Below, piece after piece: positions 17,422-25,493 of a stretch of DNA of 64,000 nucleotides; position 1 is the stretch's first letter, and every line of letters begins with the position of its first letter. The notes beneath the pieces are model-generated. The model was not told where the DNA came from. It made no database searches and saw only the letters and a list, made by a program, of their open reading frames with translations. Source of the DNA: Streptomyces sp. NK08204 (GTDB taxonomy: Bacteria > Actinomycetota > Actinomycetes > Streptomycetales > Streptomycetaceae); contig NZ_JAINVF010000008.1 of assembly GCF_020400585.1 (NCBI RefSeq), positions 216,638 to 280,637 of the forward strand, written 5' to 3'. The translations under genes were made by a program, and so were the position numbers.

Positions 17422-18864
17422 ATGGCGAGCGCGACAGTAGTCGGCGGGAGCATCGCCGGTCTGGCCACCGCACTCGCCCTCAGCGGTGCCGGCTACGAGG
17501 TGCGGGTGCTGGAGCGCTCGGCCCCACCTCCCGAGGGGCCCCTCGAGCAGGCCGTACGGGACTGGCACCGGCCCACCGTGCCGCAGGCGATCCACTCCCA
17601 CACCCTGACCTCGGTCGGCGTACAGGCGCTGCGCCGCCGGGCCCCGCAGCTGCTCACCACGGCCCTGGAGGCAGGTGCCGAACTGCTGGACCTGGTCGAG
17701 GCGTTGCCCCCGATGGTCGACAACCGTGCCCGTGAGATCGGCGACGACGAGCTGGTGGCCCTGGCCTGCCGGCGCAGCGTCCTCGAGCTGCTCCTGTACC
17801 GGACCGTGCGCAACCTGCCGCAGGTCCGGTTCGACCACGCAACGGTGGTCCGCGGGCTGGCGCTCGACTCCTCCGGCGAGCGAGTGCGCGGAGTGCACAC
17901 CGCCGGCGGCGAGCTGCTGCCGGCCTCGGTCGTGATCGACGCCACCGGCCGGCGTGCCGAGTCGCGCCACTGGCTGACGGCCGCCGGCATACCGGTCGCC
18001 GAGGACCTGGTCCAGCCCTCCGCCCTCACCGGCTACAGCCGCCAGTACCGGCTGCGCGGTACCGGGCGCCCAGGACCGCTCAACCGCGGCAACGCGAGCG
18101 GCGGGGTGTGGGACCACTACGCCGCCGCGCTGCACCCGGCGGACAACCACACCTTCGCCGTCGCGGTGATGGTGCCCCCCGGCGACCCGGCCACGGCACG
18201 CCTGCGCGAGCCGGCCGCGTTCACCGCCGCCGCCCGGGCCACTCCCGGTATCGGTGCCTGGCTCGCACCCGGGGTCAGCGACCCGCTCACCCCGGTCAAC
18301 GTCATCGCCTGCCCGCCGAACACACTGCGCGGCACGGTGACGACACGGCAGCGGCCGGTGGCCGGACTGTTCGCGGTCGCAGACGCGGCCTGCGTCACCA
18401 ACCCGCTGTACGGCCGCGGCATATCGCTCGCGCTGGACCACGCCTTCCGGCTCGCCGACCTGCTCGCCGGCGCGGCGCCCGACCAGGCGCTCGGGCAGGA
18501 GGCCGCCCGGCTCGCCGAGCAGTGCTTCACACCCTGGTACGAGTTCGCGGCTCGTGAGGACGCGGAGCGAGCCGCTCAGTGGAAGGCGGCGACCGAGGGC
18601 GACCGGCCGCCGACGCCGCCCCAGGAGCAGCGCGGCGACGGACCGAGTTCCGCCCAGGTGCGGGCCGCGGCACTCACCGACGGGCTGGTCTGGCGTTCCG
18701 TCACCCGCGTGATCATGGGGCTGAGCACTCCGGCCGCGGCCTTCGGCGACGAGAAGTTCCGGGCCCGGGTGGAGCAGGCGTCCCCGGTCGATCCGGCGCT
18801 GCTGCCCGCGGTGCCGAGCCGGGACGAGTTCCTCCACCTGATCGCGGCAGCGGAAGGAGCGTAG
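17422..18864 (+). CDS. FAD-dependent monooxygenase/epoxidase-like oxidoreductase
   Basis: The 480-residue protein has an N-terminal FAD-binding Rossmann motif (VVGGSIAGLATALALSGAGY ending in VLERS) and the second FAD motif GLFAVADAACVTNPLYGRGISLALDHA near 316-342, where the usual G-D is V-A-D. The segment IHSHTLTSVGVQALRRRAP recalls the H-x-H-x-L region of group A flavoprotein monooxygenases, including polyether epoxidase and squalene-epoxidase relatives. It would use NAD(P)H and O2 to oxidise the pathway intermediate. It starts one base after the stop of the methyltransferase gene and shares one base with the next start, so it is surely co-translated. Confidence 0.8.
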   Translation: MASATVVGGSIAGLATALALSGAGYEVRVLERSAPPPEGPLEQAVRDWHRPTVPQAIHSHTLTSVGVQALRRRAPQLLTTALEAGAELLDLVEALPPMVDNRAREIGDDELVALACRRSVLELLLYRTVRNLPQVRFDHATVVRGLALDSSGERVRGVHTAGGELLPASVVIDATGRRAESRHWLTAAGIPVAEDLVQPSALTGYSRQYRLRGTGRPGPLNRGNASGGVWDHYAAALHPADNHTFAVAVMVPPGDPATARLREPAAFTAAARATPGIGAWLAPGVSDPLTPVNVIACPPNTLRGTVTTRQRPVAGLFAVADAACVTNPLYGRGISLALDHAFRLADLLAGAAPDQALGQEAARLAEQCFTPWYEFAAREDAERAAQWKAATEGDRPPTPPQEQRGDGPSSAQVRAAALTDGLVWRSVTRVIMGLSTPAAAFGDEKFRARVEQASPVDPALLPAVPSRDEFLHLIAAAEGA

Positions 18865-20051
18865 TGGAGACCACCCTTGAGGCCACCTCGGTGCGCGACC
18901 GGGCACAGCTCCCGCACGCCGAAGCCATGCCCCCCGGCACGGTGCGGCGCCGGGTGCTGCTGGCCCCGATCACCGTGACGCCGTCCAAGCCCCTGACACC
19001 GAGTCATCTCAAGGGGCTGCTGTGGACGGACGTGATGTACCGGGCCACCGCGCAGCTCGCCGAGGTGACCTACCGATACAGCCCCACCACCTACCACCTC
19101 ACCGAGCAGACCCTCGGGTTCTGGGAATACCTCGACCGCACCGTCGGGGACACCGACTACTCCGGTCTGACGGAGGAGGCCATCGGCGAGTTGTACGTCG
19201 GCTACCGCTCCGAAGGACAGCGGGCCGGGCTCGCCGCCCTGCGTCCGTACGAGGAGGCCGTCGAGCTGCACGGCTGGGTCCACCCGGCGAGCGCCCGGGT
19301 CCTGGAGCTGTGGGCGGCGCACTACGCGCGCCTCGGCATGCACGACCCCGGTCTGCTCGCGCACCAGCCGCCCGGCCTGGGACTGGAGGAGGTGATCGAC
19401 CGCCTCGGCGCCGTCGGCATGTGTCTCGACCAGCGCGCCTACGGCGGCCCGGTCTTCCTCGACGCCACCCGCTACGGGCTGCCGCTGCGCCAGATCGTCG
19501 ACGCCCAGGGCCGGCCCAACTACCTCGCCTGCGCCCTGCGGGAACTCGTACCGCTGGCACCACGGTTCGACGAGATGGTGCTGCTGTACGACCGCGAGCT
19601 GGAACCCGACTACCTGCTGCTGGAGCGCACCCTGTCCGAGTTCGGAGCAACCGTGCGCAGGGTCACACTCGGCCGGGTGCCCATCGACGGGGTGATCCGC
19701 TCCGCACGCCATGGTGACTGGCACGACCACACCACCGGCGCCGTGCTGAGCAGGGCCGCGGCCGAGTACGACGATCCCGTGCTCCGGCTGGGCCTGCGCC
19801 TGTACTTCATCGCGGTGCTGGGCCAGGGCCAGCAGCAGTCCTTCCGCCACGAGGCGCTGCGTCAGAGTCTGGCGCGTGCCGCCCGGCTGCTGTCCCGCGC
19901 GAGCGCCACCGACCCGGCACCGCTGGAGGAGGTGCTCTCCCGGCACCGCGGAGACCACCTCTACGTCAATCCGTACCGGCTGACGTCCAGTCTCCTGGCC
20001 AGACACCGGCCGGCACCGAGTCCCGACCTGCTCTCGGCGGTGTACCTGTGA
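18864..20051 (+). CDS. Unrecognised operon protein with faint class-I tRNA-synthetase-like (HUP) features
   Basis: The protein is about 395 residues from the GTG at 18864, which overlaps the previous TAG stop by one base. I do not recognise the family firmly. The segment PSKPLTPSHLKGLLWTDVMY near residues 37-56 resembles a degenerate HIGH-type nucleotide site. GRPNYLACALRELVPLAPRF near 214-233, followed by a strand and VLLYDRELEPDYLLL, recalls the core of arginyl-tRNA-synthetase-like catalytic domains. No KMSKS motif is clear (ARHGDWHDHTTGAVL near 284 is at that place). No anticodon domain is evident. If the likeness is real, it could activate an amino acid for the GH3 or another step. This is an inference with low certainty. 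Confidence 0.6.
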   Translation: METTLEATSVRDRAQLPHAEAMPPGTVRRRVLLAPITVTPSKPLTPSHLKGLLWTDVMYRATAQLAEVTYRYSPTTYHLTEQTLGFWEYLDRTVGDTDYSGLTEEAIGELYVGYRSEGQRAGLAALRPYEEAVELHGWVHPASARVLELWAAHYARLGMHDPGLLAHQPPGLGLEEVIDRLGAVGMCLDQRAYGGPVFLDATRYGLPLRQIVDAQGRPNYLACALRELVPLAPRFDEMVLLYDRELEPDYLLLERTLSEFGATVRRVTLGRVPIDGVIRSARHGDWHDHTTGAVLSRAAAEYDDPVLRLGLRLYFIAVLGQGQQQSFRHEALRQSLARAARLLSRASATDPAPLEEVLSRHRGDHLYVNPYRLTSSLLARHRPAPSPDLLSAVYL

Positions 20052-20791
20052 CCGCCTCCCAGGAACTGCTCCGTGCAGAAGTGGCCCGGCGCATCGTGAC
20101 CGCCAGGCCCGAGCTGGCGGCTCGCCACGACCTGCTGACCGCCGACGGGCTGCTGGCCGCCAAGCAGGAGATCACCCGGGCCGCGCAGGACGCCAAAGTA
20201 CTGGCGGTCTGTGTGCTGCGCGACTTCGACCTGCCGGCCTGGGTGCGTGCCACGTGCGCCTTCGCCGCCCGCGTCGACCGGGCCACGGCCGCCGACTGGC
20301 GCCGCGACTTCACCCGGACCGTCTTTCTCGCCGGAAACCCGGACAACCTCAAGGACCGGTTCGCCTTCGGTCATGTGGCCGACGACGGGTCGGCCGCCTG
20401 GCAGGGCCCGGCACCCGCCGAGGAGAGCACCGCCCTGCGCCGGCTGCTCAAGCTCTTCCACGGGTCGGCCGGACTGCCGACCCGTCCCTCCACGGTGGTG
20501 CGGGTCCTGGCCGACCGGGACCCGCGAGGGCGCGCTCCGGTCCGGCGGGAGCTGCACGTGGCCACGGCCGGGGTGACCATCGCCGACTCCCTGGTCCACC
20601 TCAACCACCTGCTGGTCGAAGCCGTACTGGACGAAGTCGTCGGCCCCGGCGACGAGTTGGTCGTCCGCCAGGCGCCCTGGTTGCCGGCCTCGGCCGGTCC
20701 CTTCGCGGCCGTGCGGATCGACGGCACGCCCGACCGCCCGGACCGCCTCCGTGCCTACACCGCCCTCACCGAGGAAATCCACGATGCCTGA
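20048..20791 (+). CDS. Unrecognised operon protein
   Basis: The 247-residue protein starts at a GTG that overlaps the previous TGA (GTGA) and ends 8 bp inside the next gene. I do not recognise its family. It is soluble, with no signal peptide or membrane segment. Visible blocks are an N-terminal helical part (about 1-60), RDFTRTVFLAGNPDNLKDRF near 91-110, RELHVATAGVTIADSLVHLNH near 171-191, and a C-terminal strand-helix segment (GPFAAVRIDGTP and LRAYTALTEEIHDA). Codon use and coupling show that it is a real gene of this operon. It may be a pathway enzyme or a partner of the protein encoded just upstream. Confidence 0.7.
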   Translation: MTASQELLRAEVARRIVTARPELAARHDLLTADGLLAAKQEITRAAQDAKVLAVCVLRDFDLPAWVRATCAFAARVDRATAADWRRDFTRTVFLAGNPDNLKDRFAFGHVADDGSAAWQGPAPAEESTALRRLLKLFHGSAGLPTRPSTVVRVLADRDPRGRAPVRRELHVATAGVTIADSLVHLNHLLVEAVLDEVVGPGDELVVRQAPWLPASAGPFAAVRIDGTPDRPDRLRAYTALTEEIHDA

Positions 20792-21431
20792 TCCGACCCC
20801 CCGCCCCGTGGACAGCCCGATCCGCTTCGGCTACCCGAGCTCCCCGCGCACGGCCCTGGACATCCTCGCCTCCGCGGGGCTCAGCGAGGATCGGGCCGTG
20901 CTCGCCCCTTACGACCTCGCCGATCCCTTCTCCGCACTGCGCCGCGGCGAACTCGACGTGAGCGTCGTCAAGTTCGGCCCGCAGGAACCGGACCTCGTCA
21001 CGAGCAAGGTGCTGCACTTCGAGCCACGCGCCGTCGTGGTGAGCGCGCGGCATCCGCTCGCCGGCCGCGACACCGTCTCCGTCGAGGAGATCGCCGCATA
21101 CGACGCCTTCGAACGCCCGGGTGACTTCCCCGAGTACCTGTGGGACGACATCGTGCCGCGCCGTACCCCACAGGGCCGGCCGATCCACCGGCGCCACCGG
21201 GTGAACGGTATTCCGGAGATGATGGCTCTCGTCGTGCAGTCCGACGCGGTGCATCTCTCGGTGGCCTCCTTGGCGGACATGGCGCCGCCGGCCATCCGGG
21301 TCGTACCCGTCCATGATCTGCCGCCCGCACCGGTCTGCCTGGCCTGGTACCGGCATGCGGAACTGCCCGGACACGTGGCGCGGTTCATCGCCGCCGCGGA
21401 GGCCGCGAGCCCGGTGGCCGCAAGCCGGTGA
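20784..21431 (+). CDS. Stand-alone LysR-type substrate-binding domain protein
   Basis: The 215-residue protein starts at the ATG 20784 and matches the LysR effector-binding domain (a type 2 periplasmic-binding-protein fold). It has IRFGYPSSPRTALDILASAG at the N-terminus, PYDLADPFSALRRGELDVSVVK, a second lobe around PRAVVVSARHPLAGRDTVSVEE, and a C-terminal PVCLAWYRHAELPGHVARFI. The N-terminal winged helix-turn-helix that makes LysR proteins bind DNA is absent, and the upstream region codes for another gene, so it is not a simple truncation. It may be a ligand-binding or chaperone subunit, or an enzyme, of the pathway. It is the last gene of the coupled operon. Confidence 0.75.
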   Translation: MPDPTPRPVDSPIRFGYPSSPRTALDILASAGLSEDRAVLAPYDLADPFSALRRGELDVSVVKFGPQEPDLVTSKVLHFEPRAVVVSARHPLAGRDTVSVEEIAAYDAFERPGDFPEYLWDDIVPRRTPQGRPIHRRHRVNGIPEMMALVVQSDAVHLSVASLADMAPPAIRVVPVHDLPPAPVCLAWYRHAELPGHVARFIAAAEAASPVAASR

Positions 21432-21462
21432 CACCGGGCCCCGGGCCGCCGCGCGCGTTCCG

Positions 21463-22407
21463 TCAGCCGTGCAGCACCCGGCGGATCGCGTCGATCTGGT
21501 CGCGCACCATCCGCTCCGACACCGCGGCTTCGGTGATTCCGGTGCAGGCGTGGAAGGTGCCGGGGTAGTGGTGCAGCTCGGTCGGCACGCCCGCCTGGAC
21601 GAGCCGTGCGGCGTAGTCGAGGGCCTCGTCGCGCAGCGGGTCGAACTCGCAGGCCGAGATGAAGGTGGCGGGAAGCCCTGTCAGGTCGTCGGCCCTGGCC
21701 GGTGCCGCGCAGGGCGGGACGCCGGTCCGCTCCGAGCCGTCCTTGCCGCCCAGGTAGTGGTGCCAGCTCAGCAGCGCGGCGCCCCGGTCCACCACCGGTG
21801 TGTCGGTGAAGGCACGGGCCGACGGGGTGTCCAGCCGGTCGTCCAGCACCGGGAAGCTCAGGCACTGCATCCGCAACGGCAGCCCGCGGTCGCGGGCCAG
21901 CAGGGCCAGCCCGGCGGCCAGCCCGCCGCCCGCGCTGTCACCGGCCACCCCGAGCCGGTCGGGATCCACACCCAGTTCCGGGCCGTGCCGGACGACCCAC
22001 TCCAGTACGGCGCAACAGTCGTACAGACCGGCCGGGAACGGGTCTTCCGGCGCCAGGCGGTAGTCGACCGAGAACACCATGACCCGGGCCTGTTCGGCGA
22101 TGCGCAGCACAGCCGAGTGGTTGGTGTCCAGGTCGCCGCTGACCAACCCGCCCCAGTGCATGTACACCAGGCCCGGTATCGGTGCGGTGACTTCGTGCGG
22201 CCGGTAGACGCGCACCGCCACCTCGGGAGCGCCGGGCGGCCCGGGCACCCTGCGGTCCTCCACTTCCACCGGCTCGGTGGGCCGGTACACAGGCAACTGC
22301 GCGACCAGCGACGTCAACTCGGCGCGGGCCTGGACCACATCGTTGTAATCCATGGGCTTGAGCTGCGGTGCCCAGGGGGCCAGCTCGGGGTCGTACAGGT
22401 AAGCCAT
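21463..22407 (-). CDS. HSL-family esterase (alpha/beta hydrolase)
   Basis: The 314-residue protein is a hormone-sensitive-lipase-type esterase. The oxyanion motif usually written HGGG is HWGG here (GLVYMHWGGLVSGD, near 92-105), the nucleophile is in GVAGDSAGGGLAAG near 162-175, the acid in ISACEFDPLRDEALDYA near 255, and the histidine in YPGTFHACTG near 288. The ATG at 22407 is chosen because of the GAGAGGAAG site just before it; a longer ORF extends upstream without one. It is convergent with the operon ending at 21431 and only 31 bp away, so it may belong to the same pathway, for example removing an ester group, but this is inferred. Confidence 0.85.
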   Translation of the reverse strand: MAYLYDPELAPWAPQLKPMDYNDVVQARAELTSLVAQLPVYRPTEPVEVEDRRVPGPPGAPEVAVRVYRPHEVTAPIPGLVYMHWGGLVSGDLDTNHSAVLRIAEQARVMVFSVDYRLAPEDPFPAGLYDCCAVLEWVVRHGPELGVDPDRLGVAGDSAGGGLAAGLALLARDRGLPLRMQCLSFPVLDDRLDTPSARAFTDTPVVDRGAALLSWHHYLGGKDGSERTGVPPCAAPARADDLTGLPATFISACEFDPLRDEALDYAARLVQAGVPTELHHYPGTFHACTGITEAAVSERMVRDQIDAIRRVLHG

Positions 22408-22752
22408 CAGCTTCCTCTCGCATGGACTCGCCAGCTGCTCCCGCATCCGTCTCGTCGGACTGCCCGGAGCAACTGCGCTTGATCCATTCTCTCTTCCGGC
22501 CCCCGCCGATGTGGCGGAACCGGGTCTCGGTACAAGGGCCGGGCCGTCGCGTCGTAGGCCGCTACCAGCAGGATCGGGTCCTCCGGGGGCAGACACCACG
22601 GCCGGCCCGGTGCAAAGGCCGCCGTCGGCAGGACCACGGTCACGTCTTCGCGCGGAGGAAGACCTGGAACATCCTCCGCGACTGCCGTCCGCAGGGCGAC
22701 GGCATACCCACCGAGGTGCTCGGCATCGCCCGACTGCACAACCTGACAATTC
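22408..22752. other. Gene-free stretch with a possible coding remnant
   Basis: A minus-strand frame at about 22560-22740 gives a protein-like stretch (ending near PPEDPILLVAAYDA) without start or recognisable family; it may be a decayed gene. The ribosome binding site of the esterase gene lies at the left end. No promoter is evident. Confidence 0.4.
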
Positions 22753-23181
22753 TCAGTCGAGACAGAACTCGTTGCCCTCGATGTCCTGCATCACGATGCA
22801 CGAGTCGTTGCCGTCATAGAGCAGTCGCACCCGTACCGCGCCGAGCGGGACCAGTCGTGCGCACTCGGCCTCGAGTGCGGCGAGGCGTTCTTCACCCACG
22901 AGCCCGGTGCCGACCCGCACGCAGAGATGCACCCGGTTCTTGACGACCTTGCCTTCGGGAACGCGCTGGAAGAACAGCCGCGGGCCCACGCCTGAGGGAT
23001 CACTGCATGCGAACCATGAACCCTGATCCTCAGCAGACCGGGAGCGCTCGAAATCGTCCCACGTGGCGAACCCCTCCGGTGGCGGCGGTACGACGTACCC
23101 CAACACCTCGCACCAGAAACGAGCGAGGCGCTCGGGTTCCGCGCAGTCGAAGGTGACCTGGAACTGCTTGATCAATGACAT
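22753..23181 (-). CDS. VOC-superfamily (glyoxalase-like) protein
   Basis: The 142-residue protein has the beta-alpha-beta-beta-beta layout of the glyoxalase/bleomycin-resistance (VOC) superfamily. It begins with QFQVTFDCAEPERLARFWCEVLGY, contains RLFFQRVPEGKVVKNRVHLCVRV in the middle and ends in IVMQDIEGNEFCLD, a pattern of the many actinomycete glyoxalase-like proteins. Possible metal ligands are the histidine in RVHLCV and the glutamate in GNEFCLD. Substrate and activity are unknown; resistance and dioxygenase roles both occur in the superfamily. Its start overlaps the decayed DUF4157 reading frame at 23172. Confidence 0.85.
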   Translation of the reverse strand: MSLIKQFQVTFDCAEPERLARFWCEVLGYVVPPPPEGFATWDDFERSRSAEDQGSWFACSDPSGVGPRLFFQRVPEGKVVKNRVHLCVRVGTGLVGEERLAALEAECARLVPLGAVRVRLLYDGNDSCIVMQDIEGNEFCLD

Positions 23182-23917
23182 CGGCGCACGATAGCAGGGG
23201 GATTGTCTTGCTCAATCGCCGGTGTGGAGCCGCATGTTGTCGGGAGGACGGCCGCTGCGACGCTCCTCCTCATGACCCAAGAGGACGCATCCTTACTCAG
23301 GGAGGCTTCCACCCGGGGGCGGATCCGGCGGCTGAGGCGACGCCCCGTCGCCGGGCTCGCGGCCGGCCGCGGCGTCGGCGGGACCGACGACGACCGATGA
23401 CGGATCCCGCCCGGCGCCTGGGTGCCGTACACCGGGCCGCTGCGGTGCTGGATGACGTGGGTGAGCTCACGGGCGAGCGTGGTACGGCCCTGGTGCGAGG
23501 TGGGATCGCAACTGCCCCGCCGGAAGACGACGTTGTCGCCGACGGTACAGGCCCGGGCACCGATCTCCTTCGCCGACTCGTGTGCCGCCGAACCGGTGTG
23601 CACGCGTACGCCGTCGAAGTCGGCGCCCAGTCGGCCCTCCATGTCCGTACGGGTGTCGGTGCCCAGTGGCTCACCGCCACCGGACGCGATCACGTCGTGG
23701 ACGCTGGAACGCGCCTCGTGGTGCTCCGGTTCCGGTTCGGCGTTCCGCTGGAGCGCCGCGCCGACCGCCGCGTTGCCGACCGCCCGCCGAAGGCTGCTCG
23801 TCCCGGAGCGGCCGATCACCTCCGTACGCCCGGTGTCGGCGGCCTTCAGCAGATGCGGGGGGCCGCCTTGGCGGACTCGTCGTGCTCGTGGTCCTGTCCC
23901 TGATCGTATGCGCGTAT
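23172..23917 (-). pseudogene. Decayed DUF4157 (eCIS-core metallopeptidase-like) gene
   Basis: The conserved DUF4157 block is clear (DMEGRLGADFDGVRVHTGSA and TLARELTHVIQHR, near the middle). Three lesions are visible. The expected start codon after a GGGGAGCG site reads ATA at 23915-23917 (then CGC GCA TAC GAT CAG). A C-tract near 23860 is one base short, which splits the usual PPHLLKAADTGRTEVIG segment between two frames. The H-E-L-T-H zinc motif has R in place of the first H. The C-terminus also looks scrambled. DUF4157 proteins are linked to extracellular contractile injection systems and toxin release, but no such genes lie nearby. Downstream GTG starts could still make a fragment. A sequencing error might explain the C-tract but not all the changes. 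Confidence 0.6.
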
Positions 23918-24109
23918 CCGGCGCTCCCCGCGGAATGCCGGACGTCCGCCTCGGGCGTCAAGCGTCGCGGGCGGTGCCTGCTGCCGTCCAGGCCGGGCCG
24001 TGCGGGGGAGACGCAGCGCGGATTGGTGATCAGATCGAGGTCGCGGCTGAGCGCCATGGCTGCACCAGCCTTTCGAGCCGGCGCTCCGGAAACGACACCC
24101 CCGGCTCAC

Positions 24110-24139
24110 GACCGTCAGCCCCTTGCGGCGCTGACGGTC
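24110..24139 (-). terminator. Terminator-like hairpin at the end of the ctaG-like gene
   Basis: A perfect 10-bp inverted repeat (GACCGTCAGC and GCTGACGGTC) with a 10-base loop overlaps the stop codon of the minus-strand membrane gene. There is no T-run, as is common in Streptomyces. Confidence 0.6.
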
Positions 24140-24933
24140 CTACGACCCATTCCCGGCGCGGTGCGCCAGGTGGCGACCAGGGCGACGGCAAGCAGCAGCT
24201 CGGCGATGTCGCCGCCGTAGTACATGATTTCCGCGCCGCCTTGGACCTGGTCGATCGGAGCATGGACATCGACCCAGAAGCCGCCGTACATCAGCTGTGA
24301 GATCACCGCGTGCGTCGCGACAGCGACACCGAGGAAGATCAGCCTGGCACGTACGCCCGGCCGGAACGGTGCGGGATCGGCACCGGCGACGATGTAGGCG
24401 AACAGGTATCCGGACAGCAGGAAGTGGGCGTGCAGCAGCCAGTGCGCTGCAGGGTTGCTCATGGTCGTGTTGTACAGGGGGGTGAAGTAGAGCACCGCGA
24501 GGCTGCCGGTGGACAGCGCGAGCGCCACCGCAGGATGGGCGACCAGGCGGGCCGGCCTGCTGTGCAGGACGGTGGTCAACTGCCGTCCCCGCGCCCGCGG
24601 CAGTGTGCGCAGGACAAGAGTGAGGGGGGCTGCCAGGACGAGGGCCAGCGGCGCGTACATGCCGATGAGCATGTGCTGGGCCATGTGGCCGCGGAAGTCC
24701 TCGTGCGCGAAGGGGGCCACGGGCGGCAGCAGCGCCATGCCGAGCAGGAAGATTCCGGCCAGGAACCATGCCGTTCGCCACCGGCTCCAGCCCAGTGCCG
24801 GATTCCGGCGACGTGCCCGTCGCGCCAGCAGCAGGTAGGTGCCGGCGGCGGCCAGCAGGGCGAGCATGGGCAGCAGTGACTCCAGGACGGCGCCGCCGGC
24901 TGAGTGCCCGCGTGCGGGCATGTCATGGTCCAT
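24115..24933 (-). CDS. ctaG: Cytochrome c oxidase assembly protein CtaG (caa3-type)
   Basis: The 272-residue membrane protein has about seven transmembrane segments. It carries the conserved histidine-rich signatures of the caa3_CtaG family: PFAHEDFRGHMAQHMLIGMY near 76-95 and HWLLHAHFLLSGYLFAY near 162-178, plus a late QLMYGGFWVD. Family members support copper insertion into cytochrome oxidase. The ATG overlaps the TGA of the DUF2243 gene upstream (TGATG), so the two are translated together. No oxidase genes are nearby; in actinomycetes this pair is often found apart from them. The copper role is from family knowledge. Confidence 0.9.
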   Translation of the reverse strand: MDHDMPARGHSAGGAVLESLLPMLALLAAAGTYLLLARRARRRNPALGWSRWRTAWFLAGIFLLGMALLPPVAPFAHEDFRGHMAQHMLIGMYAPLALVLAAPLTLVLRTLPRARGRQLTTVLHSRPARLVAHPAVALALSTGSLAVLYFTPLYNTTMSNPAAHWLLHAHFLLSGYLFAYIVAGADPAPFRPGVRARLIFLGVAVATHAVISQLMYGGFWVDVHAPIDQVQGGAEIMYYGGDIAELLLAVALVATWRTAPGMGRRTVSAARG

Positions 24934-25493
24934 CAGGCCGGCCGGCCTTCACGCAGACCGGCCGGGGCGTCGGGGTCGAAGGGCCGGCCGCTGCGCTGCA
25001 GCAGATAGCCGCCGGCAACCAGCAGCGCGCCCAGGACCAGGAAGGCGACGTCCCACCACACCTGGTACGGGCCGCCGTGGACGTGGTGGATGCCCAGGAC
25101 GTGGTGGTCCAGGACGCCCTCGACCAGGTTGAACAGCCCCCAGCCGACGAGCATCCAGCCCCACAGCACCCGCGAGGTCCATACCCGCAGCCGGTTGCGG
25201 GTGACCCGCGCGTACAGCATGGCGAGTCCGAGCAGCACCGAGATCCAGCACGTCGTGTGGAAAATGCCGTCCCACAGGGTGTTCATCTCCAGGCCCGAGA
25301 CGGTGTGGGGGTCGTAGTACTTCACACCGATGCGGTCGTGGTTGGTGCTGGAGAGCATGTGGTGCCACTGCAGCAGCTGGTGCAGCAGGATACCGTCGGC
25401 AAACCCGCCCATCCCCACTCCGAGCACGATGCCCGGCAACTGGATACTGGCCGGTCGGGTGATGCCGGACCGGGCTTCGCCCACTGTGGCCAT
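24933..25493 (-). CDS. DUF2243 membrane protein
   Basis: The protein is 186 residues from the ATG at 25493, selected for the GGAGGCGAGC site just upstream. It has four predicted membrane segments and the DUF2243 hallmarks: GVGMGGFADGILLHQLLQWHHM near 24-45, WDGIFHTTCW near 73 and EGVLDHHVLGIHHVHGG near 126-142. The many conserved histidines suggest metal or haem contact within the membrane, but no activity is known. It forms a two-gene operon with the CtaG-like gene (TGATG overlap), so a role in respiratory-complex assembly is plausible and inferred only from that pairing. Confidence 0.85.
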   Translation of the reverse strand: MATVGEARSGITRPASIQLPGIVLGVGMGGFADGILLHQLLQWHHMLSSTNHDRIGVKYYDPHTVSGLEMNTLWDGIFHTTCWISVLLGLAMLYARVTRNRLRVWTSRVLWGWMLVGWGLFNLVEGVLDHHVLGIHHVHGGPYQVWWDVAFLVLGALLVAGGYLLQRSGRPFDPDAPAGLREGRPA

